Source of the DNA: JANJWP01 sp964540725
Lineage (GTDB): Bacteria > Patescibacteriota > Gracilibacteria > BD1-5 > UBA2023
Length of the DNA stretch: 64,000 nucleotides
Assembly: GCA_964540725.1 (NCBI GenBank)
Contig: CAZINU010000003.1
Coordinates: forward strand, 1-64,000
Direction: 5' to 3'
Part shown: piece after piece, positions 23,277 to 33,433 of the stretch
How positions within the stretch are numbered: the stretch's first letter is position 1
How the letters are laid out: each line of letters opens with the position of its first letter
Position numbers and translations under genes: made by a program
The notes under the pieces: model-generated
What the model was told of the DNA's origin: nothing
What the model saw: the letters and a program-made list of their open reading frames with translations, nothing else
The model's database searches: none

Positions 23277-25918
23277 TTACCGGAAGAAATGAACTCCGGA
23301 ATCCGGAGCACCGGTATCGATCGTTCCGGCGGAAGCCGTGTATGAATCGGCCGGGATTCCGAAGAAAGAGAGATTCCGCACTCCGGCTTCGAAAGCGGAA
23401 CTGCCCGAAGCGAACCTCAATCAAGAACTCGTCGAGTATGCTGGGTAACTCGCGAATTTTGGATCGGCAGACTTATCGGAGGCCGCCGGCGAGTATCCGG
23501 ACCAATCGGACGCGGAATTCCCCCACGAGACGTTCCCGCCCCTCTCCGCCGGCTGGACGGCGGCGTACGAAGGGTTGAAGTAGGCCCCGTCCGTACCGTA
23601 CGCGAAGACGTTGTTCTGGAGGCGGTAGAGGGAATTGCCGTAGCTGTCGTACAGGCCGTACCGGGAACCGACGACGGTGTTGTGGGCGAATTCGACGGAA
23701 CCGCTCTGCGCATTGCAATGGATCCCGTAGGATCCGCCGACGACGACGTTGTTGTACGCCTTCGAGCCGACGGCGGAAAGCCGTATCCCGAAACCGACGG
23801 ACGAAGGAGGCCGAAGCGTGAAATTCCGGACGACGCTCCCGACCGCGGGGCCGCTGACGCCGACGACGTTCGAAATCCAGGTGATTTCGGTCGTCGCCGG
23901 GTCCTCGCCGACGAGCGAGACCATGGGGGTGGCGAGCGTCAGGGTTTCCGCGTACGAGCCGGACGCCACGCGGACGACGGTTCCGGGAGGCGCGGCAGAA
24001 AGCGCGGACGCGATCGTGAGTTTGGGATTCGAAGGCGAAAGCCCGTCGTCGGAATCGTTGCCGGACTTCGCGACGTACAGGGTCCGGAGGGCCGACGAGA
24101 GGAAATGCGCGCCCGAATCGGGGGAACCGGCATCGGGGGAACCCGAAGCGAGGACGGACGAGGAGGCCGGAATCCCGAACGACGCGAGGGAGCCGACGGC
24201 CGCGCCGACGGCCGGGGAATCCGGAAGGAATCGGAGGGGGTGCGAGGGGTCGAATCGGATTTCCGAGGAACGGTCGGAGGCCGCCGGCGAGTATCCGGAC
24301 CAATCGGACGCGGAATTCCCCCACGAGANNNNNNNNNNNNNNNNNNNNNNNNNNNNNNNNNNNNNNNNNNNNNNNNNNNNNNNNNNNNNNNNNNNNNNNN
24401 NNNNNNNNNNNNNNNNNNNNNNNNNNNNTAGCTGTCGTACAGGCCGTACCGGGAACCGACGACGGTGTTGTGGGCGAATTCGATACCGCACCCCAAACAT
24501 GACACATATGCCCCGCACGATCCTCCAAGTATCACGTTATTGAACGCTTTCGAACTCGGGGCGCGAAAATAGATTCCGTACCCCGAGGCACGTACGGTAA
24601 AATTTCGTACGGTAAAATTATTCGAAGCGGTCGTTCCGTAAATAGCGTTGCCGGTCGCGGGAAATACGACGGTCGTCCCCGGGTCCTCCCCGTACAATGT
24701 CACCCCGGACTGCGATACGGTGACGTTCTCGCGGTAGACGCCGGCTTCCACGAAGACGGTCTTGCCGATAAGGGCGGATCCGAGGGACATGGCCTTGCCG
24801 ATGGTCGCGTACGGCGCCGCCTGGGAGCCGTTCCCGGCCGAGTCGCTGCCGCGGGAGGCGGAGACGACGTAGTCGGGGACGAAGGGGAACGTGCGGACGT
24901 CGAAGGAATCGGAGGCGGAACCGACGGAGAGTACGGCGGAGGCGGTCTCGCCGGCGGGGGCGGAGGCGGCGAGCCAGACTTCGAGGACGTCGCCGTCCGA
25001 AACGGGGGCCGAGACCGGGGAGCCCGGGGCGGCGGTCCCGACAGTTTCCCCGTTCTTGCGGAGCGTGCCGGCCGAGAGCGAGGCCGTCGCGGATTTTCCG
25101 TCGCCCATTCAGGAAACCGCCACGGAACCGGAATACGACTGCCATGAAACGGCGTACCAGACGTCGGCGAAGGAGAACTGGGAGGGGATTCCGGGGTTTT
25201 CCGGTTCGGGTTCGGGGGTTTCCGGATTCCCGGATTCCGGCGGGAGCGAGGTCGGGACGGACCCTTCGGAACCGTCGGAGACGGCCTCCCCGGTTTCCGG
25301 GTCCCGGATGAGGCCCGACACGGCGCCGGAGGCGGACTGTTCGGGCGTCGGGGGCGGGAAGTTCCCCTCGACGACGACGGTGCCGTCCTTGGCCGTTCAG
25401 GCGCCCTGGGAGTACGAGACGGTGACGGAAACGCCGGCGCCGACCGGCTTGACGTGCTCGGCGTACGCGAGCGCGAAGCCGGCTTCGGAGGCGGCGGAGG
25501 CGGCGGGGACGGCGGACGGGGCGGAGGAGAGGCGGAAGGAATCCGGATTCAGCCGGAGGGACTTCCAGTCCGGGAGTCCGGCGGTGTAGTTCGTGCCGGG
25601 GACGTTCCAGTTCCCGCCGGAGAGGGCGACGGGGGCGCCGTCGAAGAAGACCGTCCCGGTGAGGGCGGCGGCGGGGTCGTGGACGACGTACCGGCGCGGG
25701 GTCGTCCCTTCGACGGCGGCTTCGGAGGCGATCGCGGACATGACGGTCCGGAGGTTCGTGCGGACGGCGGCCTTCGAGGCTTCCGCCGTATGTTCGGCGT
25801 ACGAGAGGAAGCCGACGGCGGCCAGGATCGCGAGGACGGTGACCACGACGACGAGCTCGGTGAGGGTGAAGGCGGAGCGGGCGCGGGGGTTCCGGAGTGG
25901 GAAATGGAAGTTCGGCAT
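23277..25918 (-). CDS. giant type IV prepilin fused to two tandem beta-helix domains (interrupted by a scaffold gap)
   Basis: The N-terminus carries a prepilin leader and transmembrane helix, SAFTLTELVVVVTVLAILAA, with Ala-Phe at the processing site and the conserved Glu at +5. A pseudopilin-like region follows, then a Pro/Glu linker (PETPEPEPENPG) and two repeats of a right-handed beta-helix (DUF1565/PbH1-like, with YVVSASRGSDSAGNG, then AHNTVVGSRYGLYDS in both). UGA codons at residues 174, 270 and near the C-terminus (23423-23421) are read as Gly; the end is TAA at 23277. A 100-N gap interrupts the second half. Replacing it by 110 bases restores one frame and gives 883 residues, far larger than an ordinary pilin of 120-200. 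Expected to be processed by a prepilin peptidase and displayed on a pilus or pseudopilus. Confidence 0.8.
23477..24495 (-). repeat. tandem 798-bp (266-codon) domain duplication with a near-identical ~220-nt core
   Basis: The block at 23477-23697 recurs at 24275 onward. The offset is 798 bases before the gap and 788 after it, which equals 798 if the gap is 110 bases. 798 is 266 codons, so the duplication is in frame. The near identity of this core explains why assembly failed here. Confidence 0.85.
24329..24428. other. scaffold gap (100 N)
   Basis: Exactly 100 N lie inside the prepilin gene. The sequence on both sides matches a second copy of the same repeat at 23477-23697, in which the missing interval is 23531-23640, 110 bases. 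The gap length is therefore a placeholder. Confidence 0.98.
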
Positions 25919-25999
25919 GGGAGGCGGCTGGTATGGGGAAGAAAAACCGTTGAACGTGAAACGGGGCCTTAAAACGAAATCCGTTAAAAATACGAACAC

Positions 26000-26026
26000 A
26001 GTATATTGATTCCTATTTCTAGGCAA
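26000..26026 (-). promoter_or_regulatory. predicted promoter of the prepilin gene
   Basis: On the minus strand TTGCCT (26026-26021) and TATACT (26005-26000) are 15 bases apart, in an AT-rich stretch unlike the surrounding DNA. A leader of about 75 bases precedes the ATG. Confidence 0.5.
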
Positions 26027-26058
26027 GAGCCAAATCAATTCTCCGTAACCCGATTCCC

Positions 26059-29000
26059 CTATCTCCCCAAAACCTCCAACTTCACCTCGACCTTCGACTT
26101 CCCGCGGCGGCTGTCGGTCGATTCGATTTCGAGCAGGTAGCTGCCGACGGCGAAATCTTTCGCCTCGTTCACCGCGACCGTAAAATCGTTTCCCGCGCCG
26201 AGAATTTTCCAAAGCTTTCCGTCGAGGTACAGGTTGTTCGCGACGATTTCGCCGGAATCGGCGACGGCGAACCGCAGATTGAAAAACTGGTCCTGGTACA
26301 CCGAAACGGAACCGTCGGGCGGGTTCTGGACGGAAATGACCGGCAGATCGTTGTCGGTCGCGAAACGGACCGTGGCGTCGGTTTTGCCGGAATATCCGTA
26401 CCGGTCGACCGCGACGACCGAGAGCGTATGTTCGCCCAAGAACTCGGAACCGAAGTCGAATTGGGCGTTTCGGTAGGTTCCGGACGTTTTTTCGCCTTCG
26501 ATCGCCACTTCCTTGAAAAGCTCGCCGTCGCGAAGGAACTTGAGTTTGGCCACGGCGTACTGCGACTCGTAGGAAACTTCGACCAAATTCGGCCCGAGCG
26601 GACGGACGACGCCGTCGGAGAGGTTCGAGGAGACCCGGACGGAACTCGTTCCTTTTCCCGGCCGTTCGCAAATTTCGTCACGGTAGTTCGAGACGATATT
26701 GCCGCCTGCTTCGAGGAAGTACGAAGCCCCGGCTTCGGAGGCGGCCCAAGAACGGACGGCCGGCAACCATTCTTTCTGGTACGACTCGACGATGGGGTCG
26801 ATATTCACGACGTACCCCTTTTTCACGGCGTCGGGCGGCGTGGCTTTGGTAACCTTGCCGTTACAGAGGGAATCGACTTCGATTTCCTCCATCGAGTTTT
26901 CGTACTGCGTGGGTTTGACCGCGAAGATGGAGGAAACCCGGTATTTTTCGGGCGTCTTCTGACTCGCGAGTTTGCCGGAGATGGCGCTGATGGTCGCCGA
27001 ATAGACGCTCTCGGGCTTTTTGAAGGATTCCTTCGGAAGGTTCGCGTGGGCGAATTCCATGAAATCGTGCCAGATGGGGGCCGCGCAATTCAATCCGTCG
27101 CACGTTCCCTTCGTTTCGGTTCCGTCGACGTTCCCCGCCCATACGACCGTCGTGATTTGCGGCGTGTATCCGGCCGTCCAGAGGTCTCGGGGGAGAATCT
27201 TCTTTTCTTTCCCAACGCTGACGTCCTTGTTGGAGGTTCCGGTCTTTGCGGCGACCGGCCGGTCTTTCAGCGTGAGGACGTTGTTCCAAAACGAGCTGGG
27301 GCGGCTCGACGCGTCGGAAAGGATAACCGAAAGAATGTACGACGCCGCGTCGGAAAACACGTAGCTGCCGTTTTTTTCCACGTACCGGTCGATGACGTTG
27401 CCTTTCCGGTCTTCGATACGGAGGATGGGCGTCACGTCTTTCTTCCATCCGCCGTTCGCGAAGACGGAGTATGCCTCCATGAGTTCGAGGGGCTTGAGTT
27501 CGCCGGTTCCGATTGCGAGCGGGGCGCCGTACATGCCGTCTTCCCGAAGGGAGAGGATGCCGAGGGAGCGGGCGAATTTTACCACGCTCTCTTCCCCGCC
27601 CGCGACCGAAAACATCTTGATGGCCGGAATGTTGCGGGAATAGTCGAGCGCCGTCCGGATCTTCATTTTTCCCATGAATTTCCGATCGTAGTTGTCGGGA
27701 TCCCATTTTCCGAATTTCGTTTCGACGTCGTACACGGGGGTGTCGGGCGAAATGGCCTCCTTGGAAATGGCGAGCGCGTAGACGATGGGCTTGAAACTCG
27801 ATCCCGGCTGGCGCTTGGCAGTGACCATGTTCACGTTTCCCCCGTTCGTTTCGTCGAAGTAGTCGGGGCCTCCGACCATGGCGAGGATTTGTCCGGTACG
27901 GTTGTCCATGGAAACGAGCGCGGCGGATTTGGCGCCGTATTTGTCGCGGTTGGTCGCGACCTGTTTCTTGACGACGTCTTCGGCCTTTTCCTGAAGGACC
28001 GGGTCGATGGTGGTATAGATCTTCAGTCCCCCCTGGGCTTCGAAGTCCTTTCCGAATTTCGCTTCGAGATAGTCTTTGACGTAGAAGACGAAGTGCGGAA
28101 ACCGGATATTTTCGCTCGCGCGGCGAAACTGGAAATCGATGCCGCCGACGACGGCGCCCTTCCATTCTTCCGCCGTAATTTTCCCGTCTTCGAGCATGCG
28201 GCCGGCGACGAAGTCCTTGCGTCCGGTGTTGTATTCGAGGTAGGCGGCCTTCCCCTGGACGGAACCGGAAGCGGAAACGGCTCACGAGGCCGACGTTCCG
28301 GTTTGCGAAAGGTTTCCCGAACCGGAAACGGCATGTTCGGGGGATATCCGAATATCGTTCAGGAGGCTCAAGAGATCGGAGTACGAAATCTTCGCGCAAC
28401 CGCCGTCGATCCGGTATGCGCGCTTGAGCTTTCCTTGGTCGAGTCCGCACACCTTGGCCGTATCGGGCGACGCGCGTTCGACGGAAAGGTTCGTGACGAA
28501 CGATTTGAACGCGTCCACGTGGGGGGCGTATTCCTTCAAGCGATCCTGGGTATCGAGGTAGGTCGGCTCCTTCTCCCCTCCTTCCGAATACGCGTACAGG
28601 TATCCCATGAGTCGGTCGCGGTGCGAATAGGGCGAATAGTACGTCGGCCCCTTCGGGATCGAAGCGAGGATCGTCGCGCCGAGTACCCCCACGTCCTTCG
28701 CGGATTTTCCGAAGTAGGTCTTCGCCGCCTCTTCCACGCCGTAGGCGTTGTTTCCGAAGGAAATCTTGTTCAGGTAGAGTTCGAGGATCTTTTCCTTGGA
28801 GTACTTGGAATTCAGGCGGTACGACAGGTAGACCTCCTTCATCTTCCGTTCCAAGGAGCGCTCGTTCGAAAGAAAGGTATTCTTAATGAGCTGCTGGGAA
28901 ATGGTCGACGTCCCCTGGATGCGTTCGGTCTTTCCGAACGCGAAATTGAGACCGGAACGGATGAGCCCCTTGAGATCGACTCCGGGGTTCTCGAAGAATG

Positions 29001-29379
29001 TCTTGTCTTCGGCCGCGACGATGGCTTCGCGGATTTTGGGCGAAATGCCCTCGTAGGAAACGTACGTGCGCTTTTCTTCGTCGTAGAGCTTGTAGAGCTC
29101 GCCGCCGTTGCGATCGTAGATGACGGTGCTTTCGGGAAGGACGTCGCGTTCGATTTCCTCGATGGCGGGAAGCGAATGGAAGTACGCGAAATACACGGCG
29201 ACCATCGCCAAAACGGCGAAGATTCCGGCGGTGGCGGCGACGTAGGCGACGAGATAGCGGGCCTTTCCTTCGGAGCGGAGCGCCTTGGGGAGCATGCGCT
29301 TCGAAAGTTCGCGGAACGAGCGTTTTTTCGCGATCAGACGGGTGTGGAACGAGGAACGGTTTCCTGACGGAATCGGCAT
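26059..29379 (-). CDS. bifunctional penicillin-binding protein 1A (glycosyltransferase/transpeptidase), one UGA
   Basis: This class A PBP polymerises and crosslinks peptidoglycan at the outer face of the membrane. It has 1106 residues with UGA read as Gly at residue 366. A transmembrane helix spans about 42-66. The GT51 domain has AAEDKTFFE with catalytic Glu124 and QGTSTISQQLIKN. The transpeptidase domain has SSFK (Ser527, nucleophile), SRN (581-583) and KTGT (712-715). Between the two domains there is a long insert with an SGSGN-rich segment holding the UGA. The C-terminal ~300 residues contain Ig-like, beta-rich segments (DNDLPVISVQNPPDGS), making it longer than usual. Ends with TAA. An LCP gene lies 90 bases upstream on the same strand. 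Confidence 0.95.
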
Positions 29380-29469
29380 GGGAATGATGGTAAGGGGAAT
29401 CGGATTTCTGAAAGCGCGCGCCGGCGGGGACGACCCTTTTCGGACGATCGCCCGGACGGGCTCCGCGGA

Positions 29470-30903
29470 CTACCGGAAGAAGAGCGCGTGATCGGGTCCG
29501 AGTACGACCTCGACCTTCGGGCCGGGCGTTTTGGCGTACTTGGAAGCGGGAACGGGAACGGGATCGGAAAACGTGAACATCGAGAGCGCCTGGGCGGTGG
29601 CCGATTCGGGGTCAAACCCCGTTTTCGATTCGGTATCCCAGGGAATGAGGACGGTCGTCCTTTCGTACGGATCCTTGGTCTGACCGACGGAATCCTTTTC
29701 GGGAACGTTGAATCCGAATTTTTTCAAGAAGAGCGCGGTTCGGACGGCGACGCCGGACTGCTTCGTGGAATTGACGACGTTTATCTCGAAATTCTCCAGG
29801 AACATCCGGGGATAATTGAAGGCGAGGTTCGCGAAGCGCTGAATGTCGCGGTATTCGTCCACGTTCTCGGCCGTCGCGCCGTCGGGCAAAAGCACGCTCG
29901 CCCCGCCGAACAGATCGCGGGCCGGCGTATAGAGGAGCCCTCCGCGGTCGCAGGTGGAAATCGACTGGAAGCACGAGTCGTTCAAATTGAACGAAAGGAT
30001 GTTTTCGGACGGGAGGTCGCGGGCGAAGAGCGCGAGCGCGGCCATTTCTTCGAACGACAGGTCGGTTTTGAGGTGGCTGGATACGGATCCGTAGAGCGCC
30101 TTGATTTTCAGCGGATTGGAGAGGGTTCCGAGCGAGAAGAGCTTTTCCTTAATGGCCCGGACGAGCATCTGCTGCCGAAGGGAACGGTCGAAGTCGCTCG
30201 TCGAATGGCGGGAACGGGCGTATTTCAGCGCGGTTTCGCCGTCGAACGTCTGAATGCCCTTCTTGACCTTGAACGTCGTGTACCCCCAATTGCCGTCCGG
30301 ATACGCCGTATCGGTCAAATCTTCGGGAACGTCGACCTGAACGCCGCCCAGTACGTTCACGAAATCGGAAAATCCGGCGAAGTCGACGTTCACGTAGCGG
30401 TCGACGCGTTCCCCCGTGATTTCCCGGACTTTTTCGGCAAGCATCCCCATCGACGCGACGGCGTTGCCCGGGTTTTTCGAGAGCGCCCGGGAATAGACTT
30501 CGTTGAACTTCCCCCTCCCCCCCGTGGGATATTCGACGTAGAGGTCGCGGGGGATCGAAAGCATGGAAACGGTCTTCGTCTTCCGGTTCACGCTGGCGAG
30601 AATGACGGTATCGGTCAATTCCGGGCCGTCGTGGGCCTCGCCGCCAACGCCGGTGAGGAGGATGTTCACCTTTTCGGGAACGTCGTCCTCGGAAGCGCCG
30701 CCGCCAAGCCCCCCGAACGCCGAAAAACTCGAAAACGGGAGATTGATGGAAATGTCGGACGCCCGCGCGAGGACGGCGGCCCCGACGAGAAGCACTACGA
30801 GAACGGCGAACGTGCCGAGAAGGCCGGCGGAAAGGGCGTTGCGGAATCGGACGGCATCGTACGCGTCGCGTACGTTCTTGATCTTCGTTTTCTTGAAATG
30901 CAC
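29470..30903 (-). CDS. LytR-CpsA-Psr (LCP) family glycopolymer transferase
   Basis: This 477-residue membrane-anchored protein likely transfers glycopolymers from lipid carriers to peptidoglycan. It has a transmembrane helix near residues 26-48, then the LCP domain with NILLTGVGG, DTVILASVNRKTKTVSMLSIPRD, the Arg-rich ARSRHSTSDFDRSLRQQ and the loop KGIQTFDGETALKYARSR. A C-terminal LytR_C-type domain follows (FEINVVNSTKQSGVAVRT). No UGA; ends in TAG. It is divergent from rsmH and upstream of the PBP1A gene on the same strand, consistent with a joint cell-wall role. Confidence 0.93.
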   Translation of the reverse strand: MHFKKTKIKNVRDAYDAVRFRNALSAGLLGTFAVLVVLLVGAAVLARASDISINLPFSSFSAFGGLGGGASEDDVPEKVNILLTGVGGEAHDGPELTDTVILASVNRKTKTVSMLSIPRDLYVEYPTGGRGKFNEVYSRALSKNPGNAVASMGMLAEKVREITGERVDRYVNVDFAGFSDFVNVLGGVQVDVPEDLTDTAYPDGNWGYTTFKVKKGIQTFDGETALKYARSRHSTSDFDRSLRQQMLVRAIKEKLFSLGTLSNPLKIKALYGSVSSHLKTDLSFEEMAALALFARDLPSENILSFNLNDSCFQSISTCDRGGLLYTPARDLFGGASVLLPDGATAENVDEYRDIQRFANLAFNYPRMFLENFEINVVNSTKQSGVAVRTALFLKKFGFNVPEKDSVGQTKDPYERTTVLIPWDTESKTGFDPESATAQALSMFTFSDPVPVPASKYAKTPGPKVEVVLGPDHALFFR

Positions 30904-31091
30904 GGGAAAATCGGAAACTCCGGAATACTTTGGAGGGATTATAAAAACGGACGGGAGAATGGCAAGCCGGGGTGGTCCGTTTTTTGACTTTCCGACATCG
31001 CCGTCTGAAAAATGTGCAAAACTTCTGAAATGCTTTCAATTAAGGATTTTCGATTGTCAAGCAAATACGTCAAGAGGGCGGCGGCTTTGAT

Positions 31092-31119
31092 TTGACAACA
31101 AAGGCGAAAACCGTACTTT
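31092..31119 (+). promoter_or_regulatory. predicted promoter of rsmH-ftsL
   Basis: TTGACA (31092-31097, perfect -35) and TACTTT (31114-31119) are 16 bases apart. This places transcription start near 31126 and rules out the upstream TTG at 31092 as the rsmH start. Confidence 0.65.
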
Positions 31120-31166
31120 TACCGCGAACAAAAACCCATACCCCGATTCCTTACGAGTTTCTGACA

Positions 31167-32129
31167 GTGTCGGACATCCATGCGGACGCGGCGTTCCAAC
31201 ATGTACCCGTGCTCCTCGAAGAAGCCGTTTCTTCCCTTCATCTCGAGAAAAACCGGCCAATCGTCGCCGTGGATGCGACCCTCGGGCTCTGAGGCCATAC
31301 GAAGGAAATACTTCGAAGGCTCCCCTCCGGGAGTACGTACGTCGGTTTCGACCGGGACCCCCGCAACCTCACGGACGCGGAATCGAGGCTCCTCCGCGAT
31401 ATCGCCGAATGTTCGGAGCGCGACGTAACCGTCGATTTCGTAAACGCGGACTTCCGAACCCTCGGAACCGCCCTCACAGACCTCGGCATCTCCGGAATCG
31501 ACGCGATCCTTTACGACTACGGCGTTTCGAGCGCCCACTACGACGACTCCGAGCGCGGCTTCTCCTTCCGCGCGGACGGCCCCCTCGACATGCGGTTCGA
31601 CCGCACGTCCGACGGAATGACCGCCGCCGATTTGGTCAACCGCCGGGAAGAGCGCGAACTCTTCAAACTCCTCCAGGAGTACGGGGAAGAACCGAAGGCC
31701 TTCTTCATCGCGAAAGAGCTCGTTGCCAGGCGCAAGGCCAAACCGTTCGAAACGACCGGCGAACTCCTTTCGGCCATCGAAGCCTCCAGCTTCGACCCGA
31801 AATCCAAGGTCCGGGTCTTCCAAGCCCTCCGAATCGCCGTGAACGACGAATTCGGATCCATCGAGGAATCCCTCCGGGACGCCGTTCGGCTCCTGAATCC
31901 GGAAGGCCGGCTCGCCGCCATTACCTTCCACTCGCTCGAAGACCGCCTCGTAAAGACCGTCCTCAAAAGCTACGAGCGCGACGTTCCCGATCCGCTCACC
32001 GGACGCCCTCTCGAAAAAGCCCAACTGAAACGGGTCTTCAAAAAGCCCGTCGAACCTACCGAAGAAGAAGTACGGACGAACCCACGTTCGCGAAGCGCCA
32101 AGCTCCGCGTGGCAGAAAAAATCCGATAA
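31167..32129 (+). CDS. rsmH: 16S rRNA (cytosine1402-N4)-methyltransferase, one UGA
   Basis: RsmH (MraW) methylates C1402 of 16S rRNA in the ribosomal P site using S-adenosylmethionine. The protein has 320 residues from a GTG start at 31167, chosen because the -35 box overlaps any earlier start. HVPVLLEEAV opens the family domain. The SAM-binding motif reads DATLGL, then TGA (residue 42, 31290-31292), then GHTKEIL; other RsmH proteins have Gly here (DGTLGGGGH). Later hallmarks are YDYGVSSAHYD, ADGPLDMRFD and FHSLEDRLVK. It ends in TAA, and an FtsL-like gene follows 15 bases downstream, the usual order of the division cluster. Confidence 0.96.
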
Positions 32130-32144
32130 TCCCTTCTTTCCCGC

Positions 32145-32510
32145 ATGAACGCCAATCTCCTCGTCATGAAAAAAGGAAACGTCCCGTTCTTCTCGTCGCG
32201 CAAGACGAGTCGGGAAAACTTCCGCCTTTCGTTTACGGAGACCTACGTTCTCGCTCTCGGGCTTATCGGCATTCTCGGCATCTACTACGTGTTCATGCTG
32301 AACGTCAATGCCACCAAGGGGTACAACGTCCGCAACCTCGAAATCGAGCGCCGCAATTTGTCGTTCGAACAGAACCTGCTCAACATCCGCATCGCCGAAG
32401 CCGAATCCCTTTCCACGATTTCCTCGAATTCTTCCATCGAACGGATGGAGGCGATCGAAGCGCCGAAGTATCTCGTGATGAAGGATTCGTTTTTGACCAT
32501 GAAAAAGTAA
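32145..32510 (+). CDS. FtsL/DivIC-like cell-division protein
   Basis: This 121-residue protein has a short basic cytoplasmic N-terminus, one transmembrane helix (TYVLALGLIGILGIYYVFML) and an extracellular coiled coil (NLEIERRNLSFEQNLLNIRIAEAESLS). That topology and its position right after rsmH are those of FtsL, a partner of FtsB and FtsQ in activating septal peptidoglycan synthesis. Sequence conservation in FtsL is low, so context carries most of the weight. Ends in TAA, which is itself part of the left arm of a palindromic element. Confidence 0.75.
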   Translation: MNANLLVMKKGNVPFFSSRKTSRENFRLSFTETYVLALGLIGILGIYYVFMLNVNATKGYNVRNLEIERRNLSFEQNLLNIRIAEAESLSTISSNSSIERMEAIEAPKYLVMKDSFLTMKK

Positions 32511-32630
32511 ACCGCGGAAAAGTTCGCTCTTCGCGTTCGAATTTCCGTTCCGCCCCTCGCCGTACCACCGAGTACGGCTCGGTTGCGGTACTCAATCCTC
32601 ACGCGAATAGCTTCCTTTTGCGCGGTTTAC
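32507..32630 (-). repeat. palindromic element E1 (inverse orientation)
   Basis: The ends GTAAACCGCG (32507-32516) and CGCGGTTTAC (32621-32630) are perfect inverted repeats, with further pairing just inside. The 28-base core at 32553-32580, read on the minus strand, matches the cores of E2 and E3 (GAGNCGTACTC...GTACGGCGA). Confidence 0.65.
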
Positions 32631-32703
32631 CCTTCAAAGCCCGCCCTTCTCGAACTTCGCGCAAACGTCCCACGGGAATTCCGTTTCCGCCATGGAACGC
32701 TTT

Positions 32704-32826
32704 CGGAAAACGGAAAGAACGATGGAATTCGCGCGAAAGCGAGCGCCGAGCGGAGACGTACTCCTCGGTACGGCGAGCGAGGCGCGGAGAATTGAGCGCG
32801 AATTGCGAAGTTATTTCCGTTTTCCG
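32704..32826 (+). repeat. palindromic element E2, immediately upstream of recR
   Basis: A perfect 13-bp inverted repeat (CGGAAAACGGAAA at 32704-32716, its complement at 32814-32826) encloses a second 9-bp one (AATTCGCGC/GCGCGAATT) and the shared core at 32755-32782. The element ends one base before the recR ATG, so it would form a large hairpin in any recR leader. Confidence 0.7.
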
Positions 32827-32827
32827 T

Positions 32828-33418
32828 ATGCCCGAATCGCTTCGACGACTCTCCGAACTCATTGCTTTCCTCCCCGGAATCGGGGACAAGACCGCCACGA
32901 AGCTGACGTTCTTTTTGTTGAAAGCGAACGCTTCGTACTTGAAGGAACTCTCGGAACGGATTTCGAAGATTCAAACCGAAATCGGCGAATGCCCCACGTG
33001 CTTTTCGATGACCGACGCGGACGGCCGCGAGTGCGCCATTTGTCGGGATTCCGGGCGCGACAACGGGGAACTCTGCGTCGTGGAAGACTTTCTCGATTTG
33101 GTCGCCATCGAGCGGCTCGGCATCTTCCACGGCCGGTACCACGTACTCGGCGGAGCCGTCTCCCCCCTGCATGGGAAAATGCCGTCGGACCTCCGCATGA
33201 AAGAACTCTTCGACCGAATCGCGCGGGGCGGCGCCTACGAAATCATTCTCGCGACGAACCCGAACATCGAGGGCGAAGCGACCGCGCTCTACGTCAAGGA
33301 GCAACTCAAGGGCTGGGACGTGAAAATATCGCGACTCTCCCGAGGGCTCCCGAACGCCGGATATATCGAACACGCGGACGACCTGACGCTCATCAACGCG
33401 TTCCGGGGAAGAAAGTAG
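32828..33418 (+). CDS. recR: recombination mediator RecR
   Basis: RecR acts with RecO to load RecA on gapped DNA. This 196-residue protein has the helix-hairpin-helix FLPGIGDKTATKL, a zinc finger with Cys55, Cys58, Cys69 and Cys72 (CPTC...CAIC) and a Toprim domain (LCVVEDFLDLVAIE and YHVLGGAVSPLHG, then ATNPNIEGEATALY). The ATG at 32828 gives the usual family N-terminus. No UGA; ends in TAG. ung begins 15 bases downstream, so the two DNA-repair genes are probably co-transcribed. Confidence 0.96.
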   Translation: MPESLRRLSELIAFLPGIGDKTATKLTFFLLKANASYLKELSERISKIQTEIGECPTCFSMTDADGRECAICRDSGRDNGELCVVEDFLDLVAIERLGIFHGRYHVLGGAVSPLHGKMPSDLRMKELFDRIARGGAYEIILATNPNIEGEATALYVKEQLKGWDVKISRLSRGLPNAGYIEHADDLTLINAFRGRK

Positions 33419-33433
33419 CCGTATCCTTTTCGC

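Noticed and set aside
26428..29367. 979-residue open frame on the plus strand opposite PBP1A
   Set aside because: Antisense shadow; PBP1A motifs prove the minus strand.
31290..31292. UGA as selenocysteine
   Set aside because: The family residue is Gly, there are no SECIS-like hairpins behind the codons and the number of genes is too large.
32583..32795. Small plus-strand ORF between ftsL and recR
   Set aside because: It lies across two palindromic elements and has no coding character.
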